A DNA stretch of 64,000 bases from Alphaproteobacteria bacterium. Its GTDB lineage: Bacteria; Pseudomonadota; Alphaproteobacteria; RF32; CAG-239. The translations under genes were made by a program, and so were the position numbers. Below are positions 52,488 through 60,715 of this stretch, one piece after another. A model generated the notes under the pieces. The model did no database searches and had not been told where the DNA came from. It saw nothing but the letters and a program-made list of their open reading frames with translations. Numbering within the stretch: position 1 is the stretch's first letter; the number at the start of each line of letters is the position of its first letter. Location of the stretch: NCBI GenBank assembly GCA_017501665.1, contig JAFVWM010000032.1:1-64000 (forward strand), given 5' to 3'.

Positions 52488-52713
52488 CGGCAAGACCGTT
52501 CCGATCTTAGTCTTTGCACCTGATGAAATGGGAGAAGTTGGTTTTGCGAATACCATTTCTCCCACAACTTTAATCAGAGTAAGGGTTTCTGATGCACCTG
52601 ATTTGGCCGTTGGCGACACATTTGAATGTGGCGGTGCGACATATCGTGTTATGTCAGACCCAAGACGAGAACAACACCGACTTGTGTGGCGTGCGGAGGT
52701 ATCATGCGACTAA
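52414..52713 (+). CDS. Head-tail connector-like protein (gpFII position)
   Basis: The 99-residue product (VDSLFLRLGQPAEYNGK, then TTLIRVRVSDAPDLAVGDTFECGGATYRV, in parts) resembles small beta-barrel head-completion proteins of the lambda FII type. AAGGAG precedes the start. It overlaps genes on both sides. Confidence 0.75.
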   Translation: MTINPMINKAVDSLFLRLGQPAEYNGKTVPILVFAPDEMGEVGFANTISPTTLIRVRVSDAPDLAVGDTFECGGATYRVMSDPRREQHRLVWRAEVSCD

Positions 52714-53279
52714 AAGCGGCACTTGAAGGGAACTTGGAAGAATATATGGAAGAACACTATCGGTCGGGAGCTGAAGCTGTCACAAACGGTATCAGGCAAG
52801 CGACCGATGGGCTAAAAACCACGATGAGAAATCAAATAAAAGCCGCCAGTTTAGGTAATCGGTTGGCCAATACTTGGCGTGGTGATACGTATCCTAAATC
52901 TAAGAAGAGTATCTCTGCCGCAGGTGTCGTTTATACCAAAGCACCTAAAATTATGGAAGGCTTTGAATTTGCAAGTGTCATTCGCTCACCCAATGGCTTT
53001 TGGCTTGCCGTCCCAACAACGGCAATTAAAAAAAGAGCCTATGGAAAGCGGATGACACCGGCACTTTATGAAAGGTCTAAAGGTGTCCGACTTCGGTTCG
53101 TTTATCGGTCACGAGGTGCTTCGTTCTTGGTTCACGAGCAAAGGAAAAAGACGATCATCGCCTTTATTCTAGTCCCTCAGGTCAAGATGCCCAAAATCAT
53201 CAACTTTGAAACAGAAAGCAAAAAGTGGCAGGAAAAAGTCCCGTCACTCATCGTTCAGAATTGGAGTGAAGATGACTAA
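52704..53279 (+). CDS. DUF6441-type tail-completion protein
   Basis: The 191-residue product is basic, with an N-terminal helix (LEEYMEEHYRSGAEAVTNGI) and a KSKKSISAAGVVYTKAPKIMEGFEFASVI segment, read in parts, matching the DUF6441 family found at the head-tail junction (lambda gpZ position). The ATG at 52704 has GGAGG upstream, and it overlaps the previous gene by 10 nt. Confidence 0.75.
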   Translation: MRLKAALEGNLEEYMEEHYRSGAEAVTNGIRQATDGLKTTMRNQIKAASLGNRLANTWRGDTYPKSKKSISAAGVVYTKAPKIMEGFEFASVIRSPNGFWLAVPTTAIKKRAYGKRMTPALYERSKGVRLRFVYRSRGASFLVHEQRKKTIIAFILVPQVKMPKIINFETESKKWQEKVPSLIVQNWSEDD

Positions 53280-53697
53280 ACGAGAAATGATACTAAATGC
53301 CTTATTTGCAAGGCTTAAAACACTAGATGTTGTGGTTAAAAGGAACGAAATCGCTCCGCAAAAAATACCGGCATCAGGTCTTGTGATTATGCGAGACGGC
53401 AAGCAAGGTGTTCCGGAAATACTTCTGTCTCCACCGATTTGCCTATTTAATCATGAGGCTGAAGTCGAGGTCATTGTTCAAGCGGTTAAATCTGAGGATA
53501 GAGATAAACTCTTGGATGAACTACTCGAAAAAATTGGTGAGTTGCTCTCATCAGATGTAAACCTGACCGGTTTGACCGACTTTGTTTATCCTAAACCGCC
53601 TGAAATTATTGAGGACTATATCGAGGGTGCTCCGCTAATCAAGGCGGCCATTATCCCTGTGGTTTTACAGTATTCAACAACAAACGCATTAAAATGA
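53272..53697 (+). CDS. Minor tail protein (gpU/tail terminator-like)
   Basis: The 141-residue product (MTKREMILNALFARLKTL, then LVIMRDGKQGVPEILLSPP and EAEVEVIVQAVKSEDRDKLLDELLEKI, in parts) resembles tail terminator proteins. It is just upstream of the tail tube gene, as gpU is in lambda. The start at 53272 has GGAGTG upstream and overlaps the previous gene by 8 nt. Confidence 0.75.
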   Translation: MTKREMILNALFARLKTLDVVVKRNEIAPQKIPASGLVIMRDGKQGVPEILLSPPICLFNHEAEVEVIVQAVKSEDRDKLLDELLEKIGELLSSDVNLTGLTDFVYPKPPEIIEDYIEGAPLIKAAIIPVVLQYSTTNALK

Positions 53698-53710
53698 AAG
53701 GAATTCCAAA

Positions 53711-54652
53711 ATGGCAAGAGCTTATGGATGGAACTCAAAACTATTAATTGCTGAAGAAAGTACTTACGGCACGCTTTCTGACGGTAAATATACGCAAGTG
53801 CCGTTTGCTTCAAGCACGATAGACAGTGAACAAGGCTTGATTTCATCTAACGTATTGGGATTGGGTCGAGACCCGACCACACCGTTCCAAGATGTGATTA
53901 ATGTCGGTGGCGAACTGGCGGTACCGGTTGATTTAAGAAACATCGGTATTTGGCTCAAGGCTATATTTGGCACTCCGACAACCGCCGAAGATGGTGGTGC
54001 ATTTACGCATACATTTGAAAGCGGTAAAATTTCTCTGCCCAGTTATACATTAGAAGTTGGCTTGCCCGAAGTACCGGAGTTTATCCGTTTCTTGGGTGTC
54101 AAAGCTGACAGCATCGCCTTTAACTTCGCCCGATCCGGTGAAGCCCAAGTAACGGTGTCCTTATTGGCTCAAGGTGAAACCGCTGCGACTTCAACTATTG
54201 CTGCAAGTCCCGATGTGCTTTCTTACACCCGTTTTTCTCAATTCCAAGGCTTCATCAAGTCTGAAGGTAAAGCATTGGCCAATATTACATCGGCAAGTGT
54301 CACTTACTCAAACAACCTTGAAAAGATTGAAACAATCCGAAATGACGGCAAAGTGGAAGCCATTGACTTGGGCGTTGCCTCCTTGTCCGGTTCGATTTCG
54401 GTCAGGTATGGTGACAATGCCTTAATGGATAAGGCTCGTGCCGGTACTCCGGTTGATTTAGAACTGGGATATCAAATATCCGACACTCAAAAACTGGTTA
54501 TTACCTGTCATGAGGTCTATCTGCCCAAACCAAAACGTTCGGTGAATGGTCCGGGTGGTGTTGAATGTTCTTATGATTTCCAAGGAGCAAAAGAACCAAC
54601 ACTTGGCAAAATGATTACTGTTTCACTCGTTAATGATGTGGAGGCTTACTGA
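53711..54652 (+). CDS. Phage tail tube protein
   Basis: This 313-residue protein matches the alphaproteobacterial phage tail tube family (GWNSKLLIAEESTYGT at the start, GELAVPVDLRNIGIWLKAIFG, FTHTFESG, LPSYTLEVGLPEVPEF). It polymerises into the inner tail tube. AAAGGAATT precedes the start. The tail chaperone gene begins at its last base. Confidence 0.9.
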   Translation: MARAYGWNSKLLIAEESTYGTLSDGKYTQVPFASSTIDSEQGLISSNVLGLGRDPTTPFQDVINVGGELAVPVDLRNIGIWLKAIFGTPTTAEDGGAFTHTFESGKISLPSYTLEVGLPEVPEFIRFLGVKADSIAFNFARSGEAQVTVSLLAQGETAATSTIAASPDVLSYTRFSQFQGFIKSEGKALANITSASVTYSNNLEKIETIRNDGKVEAIDLGVASLSGSISVRYGDNALMDKARAGTPVDLELGYQISDTQKLVITCHEVYLPKPKRSVNGPGGVECSYDFQGAKEPTLGKMITVSLVNDVEAY

Positions 54653-55185
54653 TGTTAAAACTTAAAATTCAAAAAGAACCTTACTGGTTAGAGCTTGGAT
54701 CCGGTGTAAAGGTTAAAGTAAAACCTTGCACTTCGGCTGTGTTTTATGAAGCCAAGGCCTTTATGAACAACAGAGTATCTGAAACAGCGAAACTTTACAA
54801 AAGCAATAAAGAAAACGGTATTACTGACCCGTCCATTCCGAATTTGGAAGATGTTTCAAAACGTGAAGCCTTCGCCGATCAGAACCTAATCCTCGGTTTA
54901 GCATTGGCCGGCATCATAGAATGGGACGGTGTTTTAGAGGCCGAAAGTGATGAAAAAGCACCGCTTACACCTGAAAAAATTGAAGAGTTATTTTCAAACT
55001 TTTGGGTGGTGGCAGAAAACTTCCGTCAACAATACTGTGGCATTCAGGAGATTTTAGAGGCCGAAAAAAACGCCTTTACGTCCGCTCAAAATGGCACTTC
55101 GGAGACGGACGAACATACTGCCAAGGATGTGGCGAAAAAACAAACTGCCCAATCCACAAGTGCCGATACATCGAAACAAGCTTAA
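54652..55185 (+). CDS. Tail assembly chaperone gpG-like protein
   Basis: The 177-residue product has an N-terminal beta-rich part and a helical centre (FADQNLILGLALAGIIEWDG), then a Thr/Ser/Lys-rich tail. Position between tail tube and tape measure is that of lambda G. A slippery heptamer A-AAA-AAC in the correct phase lies at 55065-55071, so a fraction of ribosomes should shift to the -1 frame and make the G-T fusion. Confidence 0.85.
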   Translation: MLKLKIQKEPYWLELGSGVKVKVKPCTSAVFYEAKAFMNNRVSETAKLYKSNKENGITDPSIPNLEDVSKREAFADQNLILGLALAGIIEWDGVLEAESDEKAPLTPEKIEELFSNFWVVAENFRQQYCGIQEILEAEKNAFTSAQNGTSETDEHTAKDVAKKQTAQSTSADTSKQA

Positions 55186-55361
55186 AAACAGCGGAAGGTT
55201 ATCAGGCTTGGGAAGTTTTGCTTAAACTATCCGAGCCTGACTTAAAAACAGCTTTTGAAATTGCCCAAAATCTTGGATTTGACATGGCAATAATGACAGA
55301 ACTCTTACCCACAGCCATACATGGCATGAAAGAAGGAATACATGGAAATGTCAAAAACTAA
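55071..55361 (+). CDS. gpT-like extension reached by -1 frameshift
   Basis: The -1 frame stays open from before the slippery site to 55361 and encodes a sensible helical domain (AWEVLLKLSEPDLKTAFEIA, then TELLPTAIHGMKEG). After slippage at A-AAA-AAC the fusion would be about 236 residues: 140 from gpG and 96 from this frame. The frame lacks its own ribosome binding site. This mirrors lambda gpGT, a chaperone for the tape measure protein. Confidence 0.8.
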   Translation, partial: RLYVRSKWHFGDGRTYCQGCGEKTNCPIHKCRYIETSLKTAEGYQAWEVLLKLSEPDLKTAFEIAQNLGFDMAIMTELLPTAIHGMKEGIHGNVKN

Positions 55362-55441
55362 CATCAATAAATAAAAAAATTATGTAAGCCTTGCATTTTA
55401 ATTTTTTCTATTTAAAATTAAAACAACAAAGGAGTTATTAT

Positions 55442-55900
55442 ATGAAAAAAGTATTTTTTATTTTATGTTGTTGCTTAATTGCATATCAAGCCCAAGCAGA
55501 TATTCGCTGTTATGAAGATAGTTTAGGTTATCGGAATTGTAGCGGTACAAATTCTGATGGAGAATACGTTAATATTCGCTCTCATACAGACAGCCTCGGC
55601 TATACTAATACATATGGTTCAATTGGCGATAGAGATGTGAATACACGCTCTCATACGGATAGCCTTGGTTATACGAATACATATGGCTCTATTGGAGATG
55701 ACGATGTTAATACCCGTTCTCATACAGACAGTCTCGGCTACACAAACACTTATGGTTCAATTGGCAATAGAGACGTTAATGTTCGTTCCCATACCGACAG
55801 CTTAGGTTATACAAACTCCTACGGAAATATTGGAGATGACAGTTTTAATTCACGTTCACATACTGATAGCTTGGGTTACACGAATTACTACGAATACTGA
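55442..55900 (+). CDS. Secreted repeat protein (moron) in the tail operon
   Basis: The 152-residue product has a signal peptide (MKKVFFILCCCLIAYQAQA), then five near-identical 23-residue repeats starting RSHTDSLGYTN at residues 46, 69, 92, 115 and 138 (DNA starts 55577, 55646, 55715, 55784, 55853), preceded by a degenerate YEDSLGYRN unit. No known domain is recognised. It is AT-richer than the surrounding genes, has its own AAGGAG and is followed by a terminator, so it is an independent insertion between gpGT and the tape measure. Export to periplasm or surface is inferred. Confidence 0.8.
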   Translation: MKKVFFILCCCLIAYQAQADIRCYEDSLGYRNCSGTNSDGEYVNIRSHTDSLGYTNTYGSIGDRDVNTRSHTDSLGYTNTYGSIGDDDVNTRSHTDSLGYTNTYGSIGNRDVNVRSHTDSLGYTNSYGNIGDDSFNSRSHTDSLGYTNYYEY

Positions 55901-55920
55901 TTATAACAAATTTCAACAAA

Positions 55921-55953
55921 GCACCTCAACCGTTTGGTTGGGGTGTTTTTTTA
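55921..55953 (+). terminator. Terminator after the repeat-protein moron
   Basis: The stem CACCTCAACC/GGTTGGGGTG (loop GTTT) is followed by seven T. It lies inside the tail operon, 13 nt before the tape measure start. Confidence 0.85.
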
Positions 55954-55965
55954 TGAGGAATATAC

Positions 55966-58584
55966 ATGGGAGTAGCAAAGAAACTATCCATCAGACTTGA
56001 GGCTGTTGGCGGTGATAAGGTCCGTCAGGAGTTTAAGTCCATTGGGACGGACGGCACAAAGGCTTTTCGGCAGATTACAAATGTCATCACACCTGCCAAT
56101 GACAATCTGAAAGTCATAAATGAAACGGCCAAAACCTTTAATGGCGTTCTCAAACAAGCGGCTGGACTTGCCGGAGCCTATCTTGGTTTACGTGGTTTAA
56201 CCTCAACGTTTAAGTCAATTGTTGGAGTAAACGCCGAGTTTGAAAGGTTATCCGGATCATTAAAAACTGTGACTGGGTCAGCAAAAGCGGCAAAGGAAGC
56301 ATTTTCTTTAATTGAAGACTTTGCCACATCAACCCCGTATCAGCTTGATGAAATCGTTGATAGCTTTATCCGATTAAAGGCGATGGGCTTGGAACCCTCA
56401 ATGGAAGCCTTAACCTCTTATGGTAATACGGCATCAGCCTTTGGTAAGAACATCTTGGAGTTTGTTTCTGCGGTAACCTCTGCAACCGTTGGCGAGTTTG
56501 AACGGCTTAAAACTTTCGGTATTAAAGCTAAAGTTGAAGGTGATACTGTCAAATTTGTCTTTCAAGGTGTTACAACAGAAGTGGCTAAAAATGCAACCGA
56601 AATCGAACGGTATTTGCGTTCTATCGGAAACATCAACTTCGGCGGAGCCATGGCTGAACAGATGAACACCATGGGCGGAACGATGTCAAACATTGAAGAT
56701 GCCATGGCAAAAGTTGCCCGAACCATTGGTGAAAGCGGACTAAACGATGCGATTAAAGGTGTGTTAGAACAATTTAACACGCTTATATCCGGTTCAAACA
56801 GTGCGGCAAAATCTATCGGTGGGGCTTTGACAACGGCTGTAAATGTTGCAGGTAAAGCCTTTTTTGCTTTGGCCAATAACATCGAGCCGATCATCACACT
56901 CTTGACTGTTCGCTTGGGTGCTGCCGCTATTATCAAAACTTGGACACTTCTTAAAGGTTCAGTTCTGGCTCTGAATGCCGCTCTTCTTGGAACTGGGACA
57001 GCTGGAGCAACGGCGACACTCGGTCTTCGTATGATGTGGCAGGTTTCTAAACTGGCCGCCGTTCAGATGTATGCAACAACTGTTGCCGCCAATGTTTTGA
57101 AAGGTGCATTGGCTCTTCTTGGTGGTCCTGCCGGCCTTGTTTTAGCACTGGCTTATGGTCTTTATAAGCTCGTGGATAGTCATGATGTGGCAAAGCGAGC
57201 CGCCAATGACCATGCCGATACATTGCAAAAACTCAAAGATCAAATGGCAGAAACCGTCAAGGAAACCTCGACCTATATGAACACTCTGTCGAAAAACCAA
57301 GCCATTGCCGAATGGTCGCACAAGCTGAAAATCGCAGAAAAGAACGTCAAAGACCTTGAAAAAGAGCTGAAAAACACCGGCGGCATCTCGTTTTTCAAAC
57401 GTCATGCTCCGAACTTTATGCTTGATGAATACGAGATTTTTGCAAACGATTTGGCTGAAATCCTCTCTGAATCAAAGTATAACCTTGATGAATATGAGAA
57501 AAAGGTTTGGGAGCTGGCGGCGGAATATCCGGACTTCAAGCCACAAGCCGATGCCATTCAGGAAAAGTTGTTGCTCTTAAAGGCAGCTCGACAAGATGCT
57601 TGGGATGCCCGAAAGGAACTGGAATACATCAACAATCCGGAACTTCGGCCGAAAAAAGAACTGGAGCAACAGACCGAGCAATTGCCAACCGTTGACACTT
57701 CGGCTTATGAGAAAAACATAGAGGACATAAAAAAGAAAGTCTTTGAACTTCAGGAGCCCTATGATCAGGCTATGCAAAAAGCGGCCGAATGGCGTGATAA
57801 TGCTTTGGCGAACCTTGACAGCACTAAGGCCGGGTATGAAGATTTCAAGGCTGATGTTAATCGTGTTTATGATGATATGGTCAAAAAAGCAAGTGATGCC
57901 GCCTTGAAAAGCTCAACCAATTGGAGGGACGGTCTCACTCGCAGTTTGCAAAGTTCATATGCAGATGTAACCGATATGGCAAAGGCAACTGAGAACATTG
58001 TAAAAAACTCTTTTACCGCCATGGAAGACACTTTGACCGAGTTCGTCATGACCGGAAAAGCCAGTTTTTCGGATTTTGTTAATTCTATTGTTGAAGGTAT
58101 GGTCCGGATGGCCATTCAATATGCCGTTATCAAACCCATCATGAGTGGGATAATGGGATACTTTGGCGTGCCTATGGCCCATACGGGAGGTGTAATTGGT
58201 ACGGATACTTTATCTTCTCGGCAGATTAGTCCTGATGTTTTTGAAGGTGCTCCTCGCTATCATACCGGCGGTTTGGTCGGAGACGAAATCCCGATCATCG
58301 CAAAACGTGGAGAAACCGTCTTCACAAAAGGACAAATGGACGCACTCGGGACCGAGTTAAACTCAAAAAATCCCGTCAATGTCAATGTTAATGTTCACAA
58401 TAATGCATCAGGCACAAAGGCTTCAGCATCGGCAAATAAAGATGCTCAAGGCAACGTGTCCATTGATGTAATTGTTGAGCAAATAGAAAGCACAATAGGT
58501 AAAAACATATCTAAAGGCGAAGGTTTATCGCCGATTTTAGAACAACGTTATGCCCTTAATCCAGCATTTGGGAGTTATCGATGA
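55966..58584 (+). CDS. Tail tape measure protein
   Basis: The 872-residue protein sets tail length. The tape measure domain (about 80-260) has AEFERLSGSLKTVTGSAKAA, DFATSTPYQLDEIVDSFIRLKAMG and TVGEFERLKTFGIKA, in parts. Hydrophobic segments lie around 290-400, followed by coiled coils, and a C-terminal part (SFSDFVNSIVEGMVRMAIQYAVIKPIM) typical of lambda gpH family. Its length implies a tail of roughly 130 nm if the usual 1.5 angstrom per residue holds. Confidence 0.95.
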   Translation: MGVAKKLSIRLEAVGGDKVRQEFKSIGTDGTKAFRQITNVITPANDNLKVINETAKTFNGVLKQAAGLAGAYLGLRGLTSTFKSIVGVNAEFERLSGSLKTVTGSAKAAKEAFSLIEDFATSTPYQLDEIVDSFIRLKAMGLEPSMEALTSYGNTASAFGKNILEFVSAVTSATVGEFERLKTFGIKAKVEGDTVKFVFQGVTTEVAKNATEIERYLRSIGNINFGGAMAEQMNTMGGTMSNIEDAMAKVARTIGESGLNDAIKGVLEQFNTLISGSNSAAKSIGGALTTAVNVAGKAFFALANNIEPIITLLTVRLGAAAIIKTWTLLKGSVLALNAALLGTGTAGATATLGLRMMWQVSKLAAVQMYATTVAANVLKGALALLGGPAGLVLALAYGLYKLVDSHDVAKRAANDHADTLQKLKDQMAETVKETSTYMNTLSKNQAIAEWSHKLKIAEKNVKDLEKELKNTGGISFFKRHAPNFMLDEYEIFANDLAEILSESKYNLDEYEKKVWELAAEYPDFKPQADAIQEKLLLLKAARQDAWDARKELEYINNPELRPKKELEQQTEQLPTVDTSAYEKNIEDIKKKVFELQEPYDQAMQKAAEWRDNALANLDSTKAGYEDFKADVNRVYDDMVKKASDAALKSSTNWRDGLTRSLQSSYADVTDMAKATENIVKNSFTAMEDTLTEFVMTGKASFSDFVNSIVEGMVRMAIQYAVIKPIMSGIMGYFGVPMAHTGGVIGTDTLSSRQISPDVFEGAPRYHTGGLVGDEIPIIAKRGETVFTKGQMDALGTELNSKNPVNVNVNVHNNASGTKASASANKDAQGNVSIDVIVEQIESTIGKNISKGEGLSPILEQRYALNPAFGSYR

Positions 58585-59063
58585 CAGTATATTTTCCTCA
58601 ACATCTGCCTTATCCGACAACGGAAGGATATGCAATTAAGCCCGGAGAAGCCATTGTGCGAACCGACATGGAATCAGGTCCAGCAAGACAAAGGCGGCGT
58701 TATACTCAAACGCCGTCTAAAATTTCGGTACGGTGGGTGATGAACCGAGAACAATTTTCTCTTTTCGAAGCTTGGTATAAATACCACGCAAAGGAAGGAG
58801 CCGAATGGTTTTACATCACATTGCTTGGTGGTTTGGGCTTATTGGAGCAAGAAGCTCGCTTTACCCAACAGTTCGAGGCAAAACTCCTAAACGGCTATTT
58901 ATGGGAAATAACCTCTGAACTGGAAATCCGAGACCGTCCGACCTTGTCTGAAGGTGCATTAAACATTTTATTAGACTGCGATTACGATAAATTGGTGTTG
59001 GCAGTTAACCGCTTACACGAATACGTCCATGAGACCTGTCCAAAACAAATAGAGGATTTATAA
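58581..59063 (+). CDS. Minor tail protein
   Basis: The 160-residue product (VRTDMESGPARQRRRYTQTP, then WVMNREQFSLFEAWYKY and WFYITLLGG) matches small tail proteins found after the tape measure in alphaproteobacterial phages, in the gpM/gpL zone. It overlaps the tape measure gene by 4 nt. Exact role unknown. Confidence 0.75.
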   Translation: MTVYFPQHLPYPTTEGYAIKPGEAIVRTDMESGPARQRRRYTQTPSKISVRWVMNREQFSLFEAWYKYHAKEGAEWFYITLLGGLGLLEQEARFTQQFEAKLLNGYLWEITSELEIRDRPTLSEGALNILLDCDYDKLVLAVNRLHEYVHETCPKQIEDL

Positions 59064-59064
59064 C

Positions 59065-59901
59065 ATGAATATGGAAGAACGATTACAAGCCGTTGTGTCT
59101 CAGGCCGAGACTGACGGCACGCTTTGGCATACGATAGTCCATGGAAATAACAGCACAACTGTATCAACAGAAAATGGAAAAGTCCCGTCTGTTGCTAAAC
59201 AACTAAAAGATGTGCGTGATGAGTTAATAAACGGTGCTGCCGATTATTTAGGATCATGCTTGAAAGCAAAAAACGAAACAACTGCCATTCGGGATAATGC
59301 TCTTGTAATTAAATCTGAAATCGAAGGGCTCAAAAATGACACTCAAGAGTTTAGAGATACGGCCGAAAGTTATAAAAATATGGCTCAGACGACCTTTAAT
59401 TCAATATCATCGGCTGTATCTCAAGGAATTACTGATATCCAAACAGAAGGATCCACACAAATTTCACAGGTAAAACTGGCCGCTGCCGAACAAGTGGCAG
59501 AAGCAACAGCACAAGCAGACAGAGCAGAAAATGCCGTCGACAGTAAATTAAATATAGATTGCTCAAATATAAATCTATTAAGCATCCTAAAATCGTGCAG
59601 GTTTTCATCTAATACTAATGGAACTGTCATAAAATTTCCTGCTGTTTTGCCAGATAACACTATTAGAATTATCATAATTCAATTTGGAAAAATTGTTGTT
59701 AATGGTGACAGCCAAGCCAGTTTTACATTTCCTGAGGCTTTTCCAACGGCAGTAATATCAACTCAAGCAACTTTCTATTATGGTTTTAACAATGGTACAG
59801 ACGCAGGTTGCGGAGTTCATTCAGTAACTTTAACGGGTGGAATTGCACAAAATGGTTGCAATTGGCAACTTGGAATTGGGTGGATGGCAATAGGTTATTA
59901 A
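59065..59901 (+). CDS. Tail fibre protein 1 of three tandem paralogs
   Basis: The 278-residue product starts with NMEERLQAVVSQAETDG..WHTIVHG, a module shared with the next two genes, then a long coiled-coil region (about 70-165) and a distinct C-terminal tip (about 190-278; a beta-rich segment with FPEAFPTAVISTQATFYYG and GWMAIGY). The tip resembles trimeric fibre knobs that bind receptors. It starts 1 nt after the preceding gene. Confidence 0.8.
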   Translation: MNMEERLQAVVSQAETDGTLWHTIVHGNNSTTVSTENGKVPSVAKQLKDVRDELINGAADYLGSCLKAKNETTAIRDNALVIKSEIEGLKNDTQEFRDTAESYKNMAQTTFNSISSAVSQGITDIQTEGSTQISQVKLAAAEQVAEATAQADRAENAVDSKLNIDCSNINLLSILKSCRFSSNTNGTVIKFPAVLPDNTIRIIIIQFGKIVVNGDSQASFTFPEAFPTAVISTQATFYYGFNNGTDAGCGVHSVTLTGGIAQNGCNWQLGIGWMAIGY

Positions 59902-59912
59902 GGATTTATAAG

Positions 59913-60713
59913 ATGAATATGGAAGAACGACTACAAGCCGTTGTGTTTCAGGCTGAAACAGACGGTTCACTTTGGCATACGATAATTCATGGAAACAACG
60001 CCACAACTGTATCAACAGAAAATGGCATGGTTCCATCTGTTGCTAAACAACTCAAAGATGTAAGAGATGAATTGATAAACGGAGCTGCTGACTATTTAGG
60101 ATCATGTTTACAGGCAAAGACTGAAACGACTGCTGTTCGGGACAATGCTCTTGTTATTAAATCTCAAATCGAAGAGCTCAAAACCGACACTCAAGAGTTT
60201 AGAGATACGGCCGAAAGCTATAAAAATATGGCTCAGACGACCTTTAATTCGGTGTCTTCTGCTGTTTCAAAGGGAATTTCTGATATTCAAGCCGAAGGTA
60301 TAGCACAAGTTTCTAACGTAAAAACAGCGGTGGCAGAACAAGTGGCAGAGGCTACTTCACAAGCAGACCGAGCTGAAAATGCAACAAGTAGTAAACTAGA
60401 TATAACTTTATCTAATATATCTCAAAGTTCAATAGCCCGAATTATGCAGTGGCTTTGCCCTAATTGGAAACAACGAACAACACTATCGTTAAATACCGAT
60501 GTAACAATAAGTAAAATCGGTTGGGTTTTAATGCGTAATACCGTTTATAATAGCAATATTACAGGGTACATAAATGGTAATGTCGTTTTTCGCCAGTATG
60601 GATCATATGGTAATTGGGAAGAATATAACAGTTTATCTTTTTTAGTTGATGTTGGCGATGTCGTAAAATTGACTGCTGGAGAGTTAACATTTATCCCTTG
60701 TAAAGGAGCTTAA
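59913..60713 (+). CDS. Tail fibre protein 2 of three tandem paralogs
   Basis: The 266-residue product is nearly identical to fibre 1 over about the first 170 residues (NMEERLQAVVFQAETDGSLWHT, then DTQEFRDTAESYKNMAQTTFNS) and then has an unrelated tip (about 180-266; GYINGNVVFRQYGSYGNWEEY, FLVDVGDVVKLTAGELTFIP). The start at 59913 has AAGGATTTA upstream; an open frame continues leftward but overlaps fibre 1. Confidence 0.8.
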   Translation: MNMEERLQAVVFQAETDGSLWHTIIHGNNATTVSTENGMVPSVAKQLKDVRDELINGAADYLGSCLQAKTETTAVRDNALVIKSQIEELKTDTQEFRDTAESYKNMAQTTFNSVSSAVSKGISDIQAEGIAQVSNVKTAVAEQVAEATSQADRAENATSSKLDITLSNISQSSIARIMQWLCPNWKQRTTLSLNTDVTISKIGWVLMRNTVYNSNITGYINGNVVFRQYGSYGNWEEYNSLSFLVDVGDVVKLTAGELTFIPCKGA

Positions 60714-60715
60714 TT

